The position numbers and the translations under genes were made by a program. Of a DNA stretch of 64,000 bases, positions 1-10,795 are shown in pieces. The DNA is taken from assembly GCA_003290165.1 (NCBI GenBank), contig QNQO01000538.1:124001-188000 (forward strand), read 5' to 3'. Each line of letters starts with the position of its first letter. The stretch's first letter is position 1. The notes under the pieces are model-generated. The model did not search any database and was not told where the DNA came from. It was given only the letters and a program-made list of their open reading frames with translations. Source of the stretch: Berberis thunbergii. Its lineage: Eukaryota > Streptophyta > Magnoliopsida > Ranunculales > Berberidaceae.

Positions 1-619
1 TTCTGCCTGTGCTATGTTGAGAGTGGAGAAGACACTCATGCTCATAACCACAGCTACAAGGGGAATATTCCAACTTAGAGATGAAGGGTATGAAGAGGAA
101 GAAGACAAAATGGAAATTGAACCAAATGAAATGGAACGAAGAAGAAAGTCATAACCTTGGGGTGGAGGAAGATGATGCAACATTTGATGATGAGTAGTTG
201 GGATATGGAGGCTTGGGATAATGAAACTGTTTGACTTTTTGATATGTTTGTTATTTTGTTGGCTTGTTGTAATTGCATGAATGGTTATCTTTTTGTTTTC
301 CTTTTTTTAATGATGTATTTGACTATTTGACATTTTAGTTTGGAATCTTGGTGCAAGCTGTATGGTTGACAATGCTTTATTTTTATTTTTTTTTAAATCT
401 TGAAAATTTGTTGTTTTCTCTTATATGAATTTGCATGCTAGATATAAACTCAGTGAATATATCATTTAAATATATTTTCAAGTGTTCTAATTGGCATGTG
501 CCTAAAGTATGTTAGAAGCGCGGCTTGCACCCAAGGCACAACATGGGTATTGAGCCTTGAGTATGCCTGGGCGCCCTAACTACATTGGTATGATAATCGC
601 CTAAAGATTCAAACTCAAA
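1..619. other. Intergenic, possible 3' end of an unidentified gene
   Basis: No confident gene. Frame 1 on the plus strand is open from base 1 to a TAG at 76-78 (25 codons ending HSYKGNIPT). It could be the last exon of a gene starting left of the window, but it is too short to identify and may be chance. The rest is AT-rich. Around 480-590 there is a GC-richer patch with repeated gcgc, ggcac and ggcgcc words, resembling the aggcg-rich ends of non-autonomous hAT-like elements elsewhere in the window, but no ends could be defined. Confidence 0.25.
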
Positions 620-1085
620 CTATGACTGAAGCAAACAACTCTGTCTTGTCAAAAAATATTTTGGACAAAGGAGGTGCCTCCTAGAGTAAACTTCTTCCTT
701 TGGGCTATTGGCCTTGTCAACCGTACTAGAAGAGGCTTAACCATCACCAATAGATGCTATTTTTGTGAAAATCATCAAGAGTCTCCAATACGCATCCTCT
801 TCTCTTGTTCTTTCTTCAGAGACCTCTGCCATCTGTCAAGAAGCCAATATTTGTCCTCCTATTGCCTCCAATTTGTTCCAGAGGAGCTCCTCATGGAGAA
901 GATCAGGCTTTTCTTCTAAAGGGGTTTGGTTATGGGAAGAGTACTTTTTGCTATTCTAAGGTTTTTTTGGAAAGAAATAAATAATTGAATCTTCAAAGAC
1001 CAGAAGAAAGACAACATTAATCTCACAAATACTATTAAATATTTGGTGTGGCAGTAGGGAATCACTTGGGGAGTCATTACTAACC
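620..1085 (+). mobile_element. LINE (L1-type) 3' remnant with zf-RVT domain
   Basis: The translation of 674-919 shows the reverse-transcriptase zinc-binding (zf-RVT) module found at the C-terminus of plant L1-type ORF2: a VPPRVNFFLW core, then the Cys pattern C-x2-C (CYFCE) and a CSFFRDLCHL stretch. After a stop and frame shifts the typical tail FAILRFFWKEINN follows near 930-990. The rest of the LINE (endonuclease, RT) is absent, so this is a severely truncated and decayed copy. It is cut off on the right by the element starting at about 1114. Confidence 0.7.
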
Positions 1086-1113
1086 AATTATTTCATGTGT
1101 ATTTTCAGCTAAG

Positions 1114-2100
1114 TTATTAATGCGGCAAAAAATCGCAATCGCAATTTGGGGTTTGACCGAATCGATTTGGGTGAATTGTTCGGGGTTTAGTGGACACCAA
1201 TTAATCGGTGAAAAATCGGCGAGTCACTGATTAATCGGCCCAGCCGATTCGCCGATCTATCGCTTTGTATTAAAAAATAATAATAATAAAAAAACCTAAA
1301 CTCACGATTTTCATTTCTTCCTTTCCTTCAAACCAAATCAGAAAGATATATACCACTTCAACCCTAATGTGCCTCTCCCCTCTCCTCCCAATCCCCATCC
1401 CACTCGGCCTTCCCTCTTCTTCTCCCTCCTGTGTAGAATTCATATGGACTAGGGGAGCTTGTTGATTGAGGTTGTTTGTAGCGATATGGATTTTGATGAA
1501 ACGTTTTATTGTTGTCGGAACAAATTGGATTCAGCTTGTTGTTGATGCTGATCTTCCATTTTTTTGTGTATGACATTTTTGGCCTTCTGACTGAAAACAC
1601 TAATAACTGAACCTCACAGTTTCTTTGAAAGTTTGTGATTATGCATAACAAATCCACACAATTTTCACGCACTTTAATCATGATTTCCTTTATTTGGTCT
1701 ACAATATATTGGCATAATCCTTTGGATGTGGAGTATCTTTGTTTGTACAAAGTGACCCTTCTAGAAATATTTTCTATGTAAAGTAATGCGGTTTACCTTC
1801 ATGGGTTAGTGGGATAGGTAGGTTGGTTCTTCCTGTTAAGTCTGGTATCTATTTTACTTCTGAATGTTTGTCTTGGTAGCTTGGATGTTAAAACAATGTA
1901 CAATTTTCTTTTAGTTTCTTTTTAAGTAGCTTGGCAGATAATAAAGTTATATAATTACAAATTTAAGCCATTTTGATTAATTATTTAATTTTGTAATCTA
2001 TGACTAAAAATTGACCGATTAATTTCAATTAATCCCGCTTAATCGTAATTCGGTCCTAAATCGCGTTGCGACCGCTTTTCGATTTAACTGCATAAATTTT
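1114..2100. mobile_element. Non-autonomous TIR element, hAT-like, ~0.99 kb
   Basis: The two ends are imperfect inverted repeats. The left end has AATGCGGCAAAAAATCGCAA; the right end, reverse-complemented, has ATGCAGTTAAATCGAAAAGC. Both are rich in atcggt/attaatcg words (gattaatcggcccagccgattc near 1220-1245; gaccgattaatttcaattaa near 2015-2035). Flanking direct repeats ATTTTCAGCTAAG (1101-1113) and ATTTTCAGTTGAG (2096-2108) suggest a target duplication, probably 8 bp CAGCTAAG/CAGTTGAG. The interior holds no recognisable transposase; open frames inside match nothing I know. Confidence 0.55.
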
Positions 2101-2108
2101 CAGTTGAG

Positions 2109-3239
2109 CTAGTATTTTCATGTTGTTTTTGTTGTTTCTTTTTACCTCTAGCTAGCTAATCTTCTCAATCACTAGTTTTTTTTTCTTTTTGTTTTATCGA
2201 TTAAAAAAAAAGGTCACATAATAATTTCTGAGGTCCGTTTTGCTATTATAGATTGTGATGCTGGAAGTGCTATATTAATCTATTCCTAATATATATGTTG
2301 GTAAATGGAAAATAGGACATTGAACTATTGATTTACATTCTAGACCTAATTAACTTATGTGTGAATGTGGCTATCATTTATGATGTTGTTGGTTTAATTC
2401 ACAGGTCAAGGACATGCTTGATCTGGAGTCCGTGCATATGGCATATCTTACTGATTCATTACATATGTGAGTTGAAACTTCTGGAACTTATGAAATTTTT
2501 TTCTGGGGAATGTTTCAGGGGATGAAAGTTGCTCGTCATATACTATATATTTTGATGTCCTAAGTCACATGGGTATCATGAGCTGGTATTAAAGTACAAA
2601 GTTTCCATGATATCAAGAAAATTTCATTCGAGTCATATATTAAATAAAATAGTTGTTTTGAATGCAAACCCGAAAGTGACCTAACATGCAACATCTTATC
2701 GACAACTACAAATAGGTTTATGCACGTGCCTCAGATACTCCCCAACTAGTGGTCTGTCACGATAAATTTGTGTGCCTTCTTCATTCTACTCAATTTATAT
2801 TTGTCAACACTCTTCATGTTCACTCCAATTCCTTCCATTCACCACACTCCAATCCAAGGAAGCTTTACTATCGTGCCTTCACTCAATGTTCCATTTTTGC
2901 ATGCCCTTAACACCCGAGAAGCAAAAATCGTCGCATCGTGAAATATCCACATCAACGAACAATTATCCTTATTAGTCTTGTTCAATTCAAACTCACTTGG
3001 CATGCCTTTGGCATTCAACTTTATTTGGTAACCCACTCATTTGTACTAGTCTTCAAGTGTTTTGCCTATTTCTCCCATGAGGCTCTCGAAGAAAGTTTCC
3101 AAATCAAGACTAATGATTAATTTACTTGCCTTCAACACTCGTTTCCAACTTGTGCGTTTTCATATCAACTGTACTCCACTTACTTTCAACACTTCACACA
3201 TTTTTGCTTGAATACTATTTGATGTCTTTATGAAACATG
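2109..3239. other. Intergenic, nothing recognised
   Basis: AT-rich sequence with short open frames on both strands (for example 2772-2975 plus, 2839-3036 minus). They overlap one another, lack domain motifs and show no splice-site structure. I see no gene. Confidence 0.5.
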
Positions 3240-3870
3240 GAGAGTTGTACCGAGTACTCCCAATTCAGAATTACGCTGTTAGATGAGAAGATGAAATGTT
3301 GTGGGAATGCAGAGGAGAAGGTTTCTCAGTAAGCAGAATGTTTGATATCTTATGCGAGAACTCAACAAGTATACATGGGAATACCTTCATTGCTACTAAA
3401 AAAAGAAAAAAGAAATGATTGAAGCACTGTCCACCCAGAACTACTACTTTTTATGGATGGCAGGCAAAATTCTTACTGTTGGTATTGATAACCTAAAGAA
3501 GAGAACAATACAGACCCGAGATCAATGTTTTTTTGTGAATAAAATGTTGCGTGCCTTCTCAACTGTACGTTTGCTAGAATTATGCGGGCAAAGTTCTCTT
3601 TAAATTCAGTCATGACTGTTGGGGTGAAAGCTTGACAATCTCTCGGGGGTGGGCAAGTGAATATGGAGTAGAGTATTTCACAATGTGACATGGGGTATTT
3701 GGGAGGAACGAAGCATATATTTTTTCGAAGGGAAGAAATTGTAGGCTAAAGAATTGTTCCACTCAATCAAAAAACATATGGAATGGGGATTTGCTCTGAA
3801 GATTGTAAAAGTCAATCCTTTTAATCATTTAACATTTAATCGGGATAACTGGCTTGATATCATGATGTAT
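3240..3870 (+). mobile_element. Degenerate LINE ORF2 C-terminal remnant
   Basis: Pieces of a plant L1-type ORF2 tail survive in several frames. Around 3283-3350 there is a DEMLWECRGEGFSVSRMF-like segment preceding the zf-RVT region. Around 3670-3740 there is NVTWGIWEERSIYFFEGKK, matching the typical WxIWKERNxRxFxG tail. Stops and frameshifts separate the parts. No poly(A) tail or target duplication could be fixed. Confidence 0.5.
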
Positions 3871-4336
3871 AACTTTTCTTGTTTCCTTTTTCATGTGGTG
3901 GAATTATCAAGTTAAACTCGTGGACTGAAAGAGATGATACTTACAGTTTGAAAGTTAAAATAAAACAATTAAAGATGTTATCTTCTCTGCCACACATATG
4001 CAAGCATCATGTGTTTGTAATTGAGTGTAGAGTAGAGTTGTGAATGTACATGGCATGCTATGACTGAAAAATGGGCCAAGACCGTGGAAAGATGCAAATT
4101 GATTGTGACAATGCACCAACGAGTGTCATCTGTGGGAGAACATCGTTCTGAAGGAACATGTGGTGGGCCCATAGATCCATGAGAGATTACTTGAGTTTGT
4201 TTTCATGGAAATGCAGCAAAGCACAATGCTAGAATATTGAAAGCAGTATCAAGTAGTAGAGACACTTTTATGAATTGAAAAGGGAATGTAAAATGGATAT
4301 CTAAGGAACTTTAACCCAATTCAAATTAGTTGTGCC

Positions 4337-4580
4337 TGCTTCTTTGGCGAGGTGTTAGAAGACTCTATAACTCATTTTTACCCAAAAAGGTTAAAATCTT
4401 GTGGATGGTGTGCCTCTTCGCTTTTTTGTTGGACTACTTGGAAGGAGTTTGTTAATAGGATTTTCAGCAACAAGATCGTGGATTTTAGTGTAGTTGTTAA
4501 GGATGTCTTTATTACTAGTCAGGTTGAGCATTTTATTATGCAGCTTTCCCAGGGAATATTAATGTCCTTTGACAATTAAT
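4337..4580 (+). mobile_element. Possible LINE C-terminal fragment
   Basis: The plus-strand frame at 4352-4579 reads CASSLFCWTTWKEFVNRIF, resembling the end of plant LINE ORF2 (W-x-W-KE-x-N-x-R-I-F). No zinc-binding cysteines remain, so this is a weak assignment resting on one short motif. Confidence 0.3.
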
Positions 4581-4590
4581 ATACAAAGAA

Positions 4591-5948
4591 AAATAAAATG
4601 AAGTAAAAACGATGTATTAAACGTGCAGTTACTACTGACTAGTAAGTTGGAAAAAGTGGTGAAAATAAGTGAAAATATTCTGCGGGAAGGGATGATGATA
4701 CTAGGAAATTTCATGTGGTTTCATACCAAAGAATGAAGGGGTAATAATGTTCATATGCAGATGTCCACGCTCTTGAGTTTGTAATGCTCAACAAGTATTC
4801 TGCTGTTCTTGGGAGAAATCCTATTTATGCATATGCCTTCACTTTATTTACTATAGTACCAAGATCACATCCTCCAAACCATTTACTTTTGGCATGTTAG
4901 ATATCCTAGTACCTCAAGCTGCATCCTCAAGATATATAATCCCAATATTAATGTGTAGGACATGTGTTAAAAGTATTCAGGCACTAATTGGTCACAGAAT
5001 GCGTCCATAAGTTTATGATTTTTATCATGCTACTTATTTTAGTGTATTTGAGGATTGTGATTATTTTACCATCATTTTTCCTTATTTTTGTGGCATTGGT
5101 GCAAGTGGGTGCAGTTAAGAAATGGTATTTTGTTGGATTTTTATTTACCAGTTTTTTTCTTCTTGTTAGCTGTTTTTTGTCTGATGGAACACGAGCAGTT
5201 GCTGGGATCATTGAGAAAATTTTGCAATGTGCATTGGACTTCTGCTCATGTTTTACTGGGGGTTGTTGGGAGGTTGGATTGGATCAAAATGGTTCACAAA
5301 ACTCTTTTGCTCACCTCAACTTTACTCAGGTAATAGATGGAACTGTTTATCCAATTTCGGCAGATACTTCCCAGTCCAATATGTTACAAATTATTTCTGT
5401 CGAGCTTTTAGTTGTCAAGAGTGCAAGTCTTGGTTACTGTTAACGTGCTGGATTCAAACTTGGTTTGGAAGCGCATAGTTTACAATTGTTTCATTTCCCA
5501 TAGACAAGTGCAATAAGTAGACATGCAGAGATATTTGTTTTCACCTGTTTCAATATACACATGAGCACTAAAGCTGAGTCTGACATATCCCAATGAATAT
5601 TTAAATAATTAGTTTATAAACTATGCAATGATCCATAAGCTACTGCTTTTTATGAGTGTTGTCACGGAGACTAAAGTACACCCATGAATACTAGGCTAGA
5701 GTTGGAAAAGCCATAAGCTACTGCTTTTTCTGAGTGTTGATATGATATGCCTGGCATATTATTTAAGGTGCTATTTGCTAAAGTTTGCACCAGACCAATA
5801 AAAAAAACTTAAAAAGAATGAGAATTTAAAAATAATAAATCAAAACAACGATCATGATCACTTCAGAATCTAAGCACTATCTTAAATTCCAATATACACT
5901 TTTGTGTTCCATGGTAAGCTCATAGTTTTCAACTTCTCATCATATGGG
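4591..5948. other. Intergenic, nothing recognised
   Basis: The longest open frame, 4988-5443 plus (151 codons), begins with a run of hydrophobic residues and has no known motif; two other frames overlap it. I regard it as chance in AT-rich DNA. A short repeat 'ataagctactgctttt.tgagtgttg' occurs at about 5635-5660 and 5711-5736. Confidence 0.4.
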
Positions 5949-5956
5949 CATTTATC

Positions 5957-6307
5957 TAGGGCTGAACAAAAAAGGGAATGAACCGATCAAACCAACCAAT
6001 TTGGTTGGTTTTGTTTTGGTTTGTACTATTTTGAAATCAAGGGAATTGTTTGATTTCAGTTTTAGGTTAAAAAACAAGGAAACCGAACCAATACATATAT
6101 TTATTGTTTTAATTTTACATGTATCAAATAAAAATGAATAAATAATACATAGTTTTGGTCAGTTCGATTTTCGCTTTCGTTGAATTTTATTTCGGTTCAG
6201 TTTGGTTCGGGTTCATTATACATTCGGTTCGATTTGGATTTCTATCAAACTGGTTGATATGGTGCGGTTTGCGGTTTCAGGTTGAAACCAAATCATGAAC
6301 AACCCTA
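5957..6307. mobile_element. hAT-type MITE, 351 bp
   Basis: It begins TAGGGCTGAACAAAAAAG and ends CATGAACAACCCTA, giving terminal inverted repeats of the TAGGG class found in hAT-derived MITEs. The flanks are an 8 bp near-perfect duplication, CATTTATC (5949-5956) and CATTTAGC (6308-6315). The interior is rich in ggttcggt/gaaccga words (GAACCGATCAAACC near the left end, GGTTCAGTTTGGTTCGGG near 6197-6214), typical of this class. It has no coding capacity. Confidence 0.8.
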
Positions 6308-6315
6308 CATTTAGC

Positions 6316-6683
6316 TGATTTGAAAGAATAGTGGTTTTTTATTTTGTTATGGTTTAGATGAAGAAACTAATACAAAGGTTTATATTAGTTGGAATTTAAC
6401 ATTATGATTTTAATTCGCTCACAGTTATGAGTTAGTTGTAAAAGCATATTTTGGTGCTCCAAATAGGGCAGAAAATTACATTGCTATGTTTGATGAATTT
6501 TTTTTTATTTTTTATTAAATTTATGTGTTTTCTTTTTCCTTCACTATTTCTTGAAAATTTGTACAATAATAAATACCCAAAGTCTTTGATAATTGGTCAT
6601 TGCATCCTCATACTCAATAGAAGGCTTGGAAGTGTCGAAACGGAAGCAAGTTTAGATTGTTTATTTAGAAATTTGATTGTAAG
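6316..6683. other. Intergenic between MITE and LINE
   Basis: AT-rich, with no motif recognised. The open frame 6451-6864 has a hydrophobic, low-complexity N-terminal half and continues into the LINE. Its right edge holds AAATTTGATTGTAAG (6669-6683), the proposed left target duplication of the LINE. Confidence 0.4.
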
Positions 6684-6840
6684 ACGTGGGTATACGCTAA
6701 TAAATTGCAATGTGGAACATGTGATGGAGTTTCAAATTTTTTGTCAATTGTGGGGACAATTAATAGATATGGTAATAAAGTCAAAGATGGTTCAAAAAAG
6801 GGTGTTAGTGGAACATCTAAAACACAGGGCCAAGATCCTT

Positions 6841-6935
6841 AGTCTGGGAAGTGAGATTCACTAGATAATCTTTAAAAAGTGTCCATTTAGTCTGGGAAGT
6901 GAGATTCACTAGATAATCTTTAAAAAGTGTCCATT
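6841..6935. repeat. Exact 48 bp tandem duplication
   Basis: The unit starting AGTCTGGGAAGTGAGATTCA at 6841 recurs at 6889 with no visible mismatch over 47 bases. It lies in the 5' part of the LINE. Near-identity in otherwise heavily decayed sequence implies a recent duplication, or an assembly artefact. Confidence 0.9.
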
Positions 6936-7995
6936 CTTTAGAGCCCAAAAGGGCATCTTCTTCTACATCGATGCGATAGGAAAGAGTGTAGGTATACGCT
7001 CTAATGAGTCAATGACTCATATTATCTCTTCGCTTCGGAAGGATGCTAGGCGACGTTGGTGTGACTGTGGCGAAGGATTCAGCTGAGAATCGGTTTATTA
7101 CATAAATCCCTATGATGGGAGAGGTTAGAGAAGAGCAGTCGCAAAACTATTGATTAGGAGATGGAAGCCTTCTCTAATCTTTTTGTGTGAAACCAAGCTT
7201 CGACAGCTGGAACCTAGTACTAGTAGTAAAAAGGGATGTAGGATGGAAATGTCTTCCAGCCATTGGTAGGTTAGATGGTATTTTAGCTTTATAGAATTCT
7301 CAAGTGATTGACATTGATGATGACGTAGATGGTGCAGGATGATTTTAGATGGGTTGCTACAGTTGTTTATGGACCAAATGATAGGAAACTCCATCCACAA
7401 TTTTGGCATGAGTTGGGAGACATAAAAGGTTTATAGCAATTTTCGTCGATTTTCGACGGTGATTTTAATACGGTGAGATTTATTGAAGACATGAGCAATA
7501 GTTAAGTGATGAGCAGAAGCATGCGAGATTTCTTGAATTTTATGGATGAGTATATTGGTGGATTTACTGCTTAGCGAGCAGAATTTTACATGGACAAATA
7601 ATCAAGAAATTTCAGTTCTGGGTGTACATGAGAGTAAGGTTTAACCATAATCTTATTCTGTTGGAAGCTGGCATTAGTCTCCCTGAAAGGATTTCTTTTA
7701 GATCTGATGTCAAATGGTTGAATAACAAGAAATGATTCCCTTAATTAGTCAGTGAGGTCGAATGCATATGCGAAGGTTCGACTAGTTTTCGATTATGGTT
7801 TAAAGTGAAATTAAAAGTTAGGGATTGGTGTAAACAACGAGAGATCAATGTTGAAGGAAGGCCGGCTACTTTGATGGAAGGGATTGCTAGTTTAGACAGG
7901 AAGGAGTCGATAAGATTGTCCGTGAAGGATCTTTAGAGGAGAGCTACTGTGAGGGCTAATGTTGATGAATTGTTTTAGGGAAGAGGAAGCCAAAT

Positions 7996-8043
7996 GGAAG
8001 AGGAAATCCCGGGTTGAATGGAAGAGGAAATCTCGGGTTGAAT
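7996..8043. repeat. 24 bp tandem duplication inside the LINE
   Basis: Two adjacent 24-base units (GGAAGAGGAAATCYCGGGTT plus GAAT) differ at one base. The length keeps frame, but the surrounding LINE is already a pseudogene. Confidence 0.85.
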
Positions 8044-10517
8044 GGTTTTCTAGAAGGCAATAATAACACCAAGTTCTTTCATGTTTTTGCATCACATAGA
8101 AAGAAGTTGAATGATATGTCTAGACTCATTATTGATGGGATTTTGGTGGATGATCAGAATATCGTAAAGTGCCATATTTTTTTTTCGAGTAGCTTTACCA
8201 TGATTCAGGGGATTGGGGTTTGGCACCATTTTGGATGTGGATTAGTTTAGGCTTGATGGTGATTTTAGTGCAGAGGAGATTTTTTAGGCTCCAGGTCCAG
8301 ACAAATTTTATGTTTTTCTAGAAGTATTGGGAAGTTATTGGTGACAAAGTGATTGCAGAGCTTCAAATTTTTTTATTTTTGGATTGAATATTGAATACTG
8401 TTTTTATTACCTTGATCCCCCAGAAGGGTGGAGTTGGTTCTGTTAAGGACTTTAAACCTATTAGCTTGGTTGGTGGTCTATACAAGATTATTGCAAAGGC
8501 TACGGCTAGGAGATTAAAATCTTGTTTGGGTTCAATAATAGAACCCAACCAGTGAGAGTTTGGTAAAGATAGGCAAGTATTAAATGGGGTGATGATTGCT
8601 AATGAACTTGTGGATTCAAGGTTGAGAAGTGATCATTTGGGGTTGTGTAAAATTGATCACATGATCTGGGACTTTGTCTTATTGTGTATAAACAAAATGG
8701 GTATTGGTGAGAAATGGATGAGGTGGGTGAAAAATTGTATGTCTACAGTACATTTTTCATTTCTTATGGGAGGAGAACCAACAGGTTTCTTTAAGATCTC
8801 ATGGGTTACTCGCTAAGGGGATCCAATGTCATCATTTTTGTTCACTGTTATGGTCGAAGGTTTTTTGTAGGTTAATTGCTAAAGCATAGGAGACGTATTT
8901 TAATTGGTTTTCAAATTTTGTCGATACAGAGGAGTATTGTGCATCTTCAGTTCCCTAATGATACATTGTTCTTTTGGATAATCTAGGGATCAAGTGGAGA
9001 ATTTGAAGTATATTCTTATGAATTTTCAATTGTGCTCTGGTTTGAAATTAACTTATCTAAAAGTGTGGTGTATGGTGTGGGAGAGATTGCTAATAGTAGT
9101 ATGGGGGCAACAACTTTAAGGTCTCAAGTGGGTGTTTTACCAGCTATATATTTAGGCCTTTCATTGGGAGTAAAGAATAGATGTAAGCACATGTGGGATC
9201 TGGTGTTGGAGGTGATTATATGTCGTTGTTCCAATGCCTTCCTTAGTTTGCTAAAAGGATATAGAAGATGAGTCAAAATTTTCTATGGTGTGGGGGCGAG
9301 GAGAAGGAGGGTTTGATGCTCTTAACTGTGAATTAGTCTGCCTACCAAAAGAAGTAGGAGGTCTTGGTATTCGTCTATTACTTTTGATGGATAAAGTTCT
9401 TATGAGTAAGTGGTTATGGAGATACGGAGTGGAAAATGATAGTTTGTGGTGAGAATTGATTAGATTGAAATATGATCCGATGAGCATCAATTGAGTTTTG
9501 AAGCATTCGGCAAATGCATATGGTACGAGCACTTGGAAGACAATTTCTAACTACAAGACTGAGTTTTTTTGAGAAGTTGAGGTGGTCGTTGATAGAGGTG
9601 ACAAGGTGAAGTTCCGGTATGATATTTAGTTTCGGGATGAGTCTTTCAAAGACAAACTTCCAAGATTATTTTCATTTAATGTCATAAGAAACATGGAATG
9701 GTGGAGGAGTTCGGTAGTTATGTTGATGGTGCATTGAGCTGGAATCCACATCTTTGTAGGGGATCACTCTCTATGAGAGAATTGAATGAGTTTGTGTTCT
9801 TTCCTTGATCTTGGAAGAGGTGGTGTTGGGGAATCAAAGGTTTTTCAGTGTGTTCGTTCTTTTTCAAATTGGCTAGGAACCAATTACCTAATCATGCTCA
9901 TGTGGATTTTCCTTTGAAGTTGGTTTGGAGGAAAGGAGTTCCACCAAGAGTTTCATTTTTTATTTGGACATCTTTATGAAACAAGGTTCCATCGAAGGTG
10001 GAGTTAGCGCATCGGGGCATGTAGTTGGATGTCATTTGTTCTTTTTGTTAGTTGACACCAAAAACCACAATACACCTTCTACTTCATTGTGATTGGGTGA
10101 GTCTAATATGGAGATATGTCATTAGTCTTTTTGGTTTGTATTTGAGTTATGTCGAGATCCATGGAACAGGTGTTGAAGTCTCAAAAGGCTCCAGATTATG
10201 ACCCCCAAAGGAAAAAAAAAAAAAAAAACTGGAATTTAGTTTCATTTGCAGTTTGTTGGGTTATATAGGTTGGAAAGAAATGCCAGAATTTTTTCGAACA
10301 AGGTTTCAAATAGGGAGACAGTCGTCATGGAGGTCTTGATTTAAATATGGAGTTGGGTATCTTATTATCCATCCTTCAACGGATTGTGTTTCGAGTCTTT
10401 GTTTACGAATTGGAATTTGTTGATTTGGGGCCTTAATGCTTTTAAGGTTGCTTGACCCTGTAATAAAATTTTATTGGCATTAATAAATTGCCTTTGAAAA
10501 AAAAAATTTGAATGTAA

Positions 10518-10792
10518 GGGTGTGTTTGATTTTTGTTTTCCATGGAAAACTTAAACTAGTAAAGAGATCATAGAGAGAAGAGAGAAGGTGAACATGAAAT
10601 TTGAAACACCACCTATCTTCTCTCAAAATCATGGAAAAAAACATTGTAGGGAGGGGCGTGCCTCAGAAGAGTTTTCCATGAAAAGTTCAAGAAACATGAC
10701 TACTGTCTTCATCATTGGATGAAAAGTTTTCTCACTTGCTCTCTCATCTCAACTAGCATGGTTTTCCATGGAAAGAAAAATCAAACACACCC
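10518..10792. mobile_element. Tourist/Harbinger-like MITE, 275 bp
   Basis: The ends are inverted repeats of about 32 bp. The left begins GGGTGTGTTTGATTTTTG and continues TTTTCCATGGAAAAC; the right, reverse-complemented, begins GGGTGTGTTTGATTTTTC with the same CCATGGAAAAC core. Target duplication is TAA on both sides (10515-10517, 10793-10795), the 3 bp pattern of PIF/Harbinger. It inserted inside the 3' target duplication of the LINE, so it is younger than the LINE. No coding sequence. Confidence 0.85.
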
Positions 10793-10795
10793 TAA

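Larger units (their letters stand above)
6684..10506 (+). mobile_element. 5'-truncated, decayed L1-type LINE with poly(A) tail
   Basis: Recognisable ORF2 segments lie in order on the plus strand. Endonuclease start: RRWKPSLIFLCETKL at about 7155-7200. Endonuclease middle: a GDFN-type segment near 7455-7475. RT: LIPQKGG and KDFKPISLVGGLYKI near 8405-8500, then MGIGEKWMRWVKNCMSTVHF at 8698-8760 and a GDPMSSFLF motif near 8818-8845. RT tail: VLPAIYLGLSLG near 9135-9165. zf-RVT: VPPRVSFFIW near 9940-9970. Numerous stops and frameshifts make it non-functional. A ten-base A run ends at 10506. AAATTTGATTGTAAG (6669-6683) and AAATTTGAATGTAAG (10504-10518) are probable target duplications, implying the 5' end and ORF1 are mostly missing. 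Confidence 0.8.

Noticed and set aside
4988..5443. A 151-codon plus-strand frame with hydrophobic start
   Set aside because: Overlapping frames of similar length exist, no motif is recognisable, and the hydrophobic part is simply T-rich DNA.
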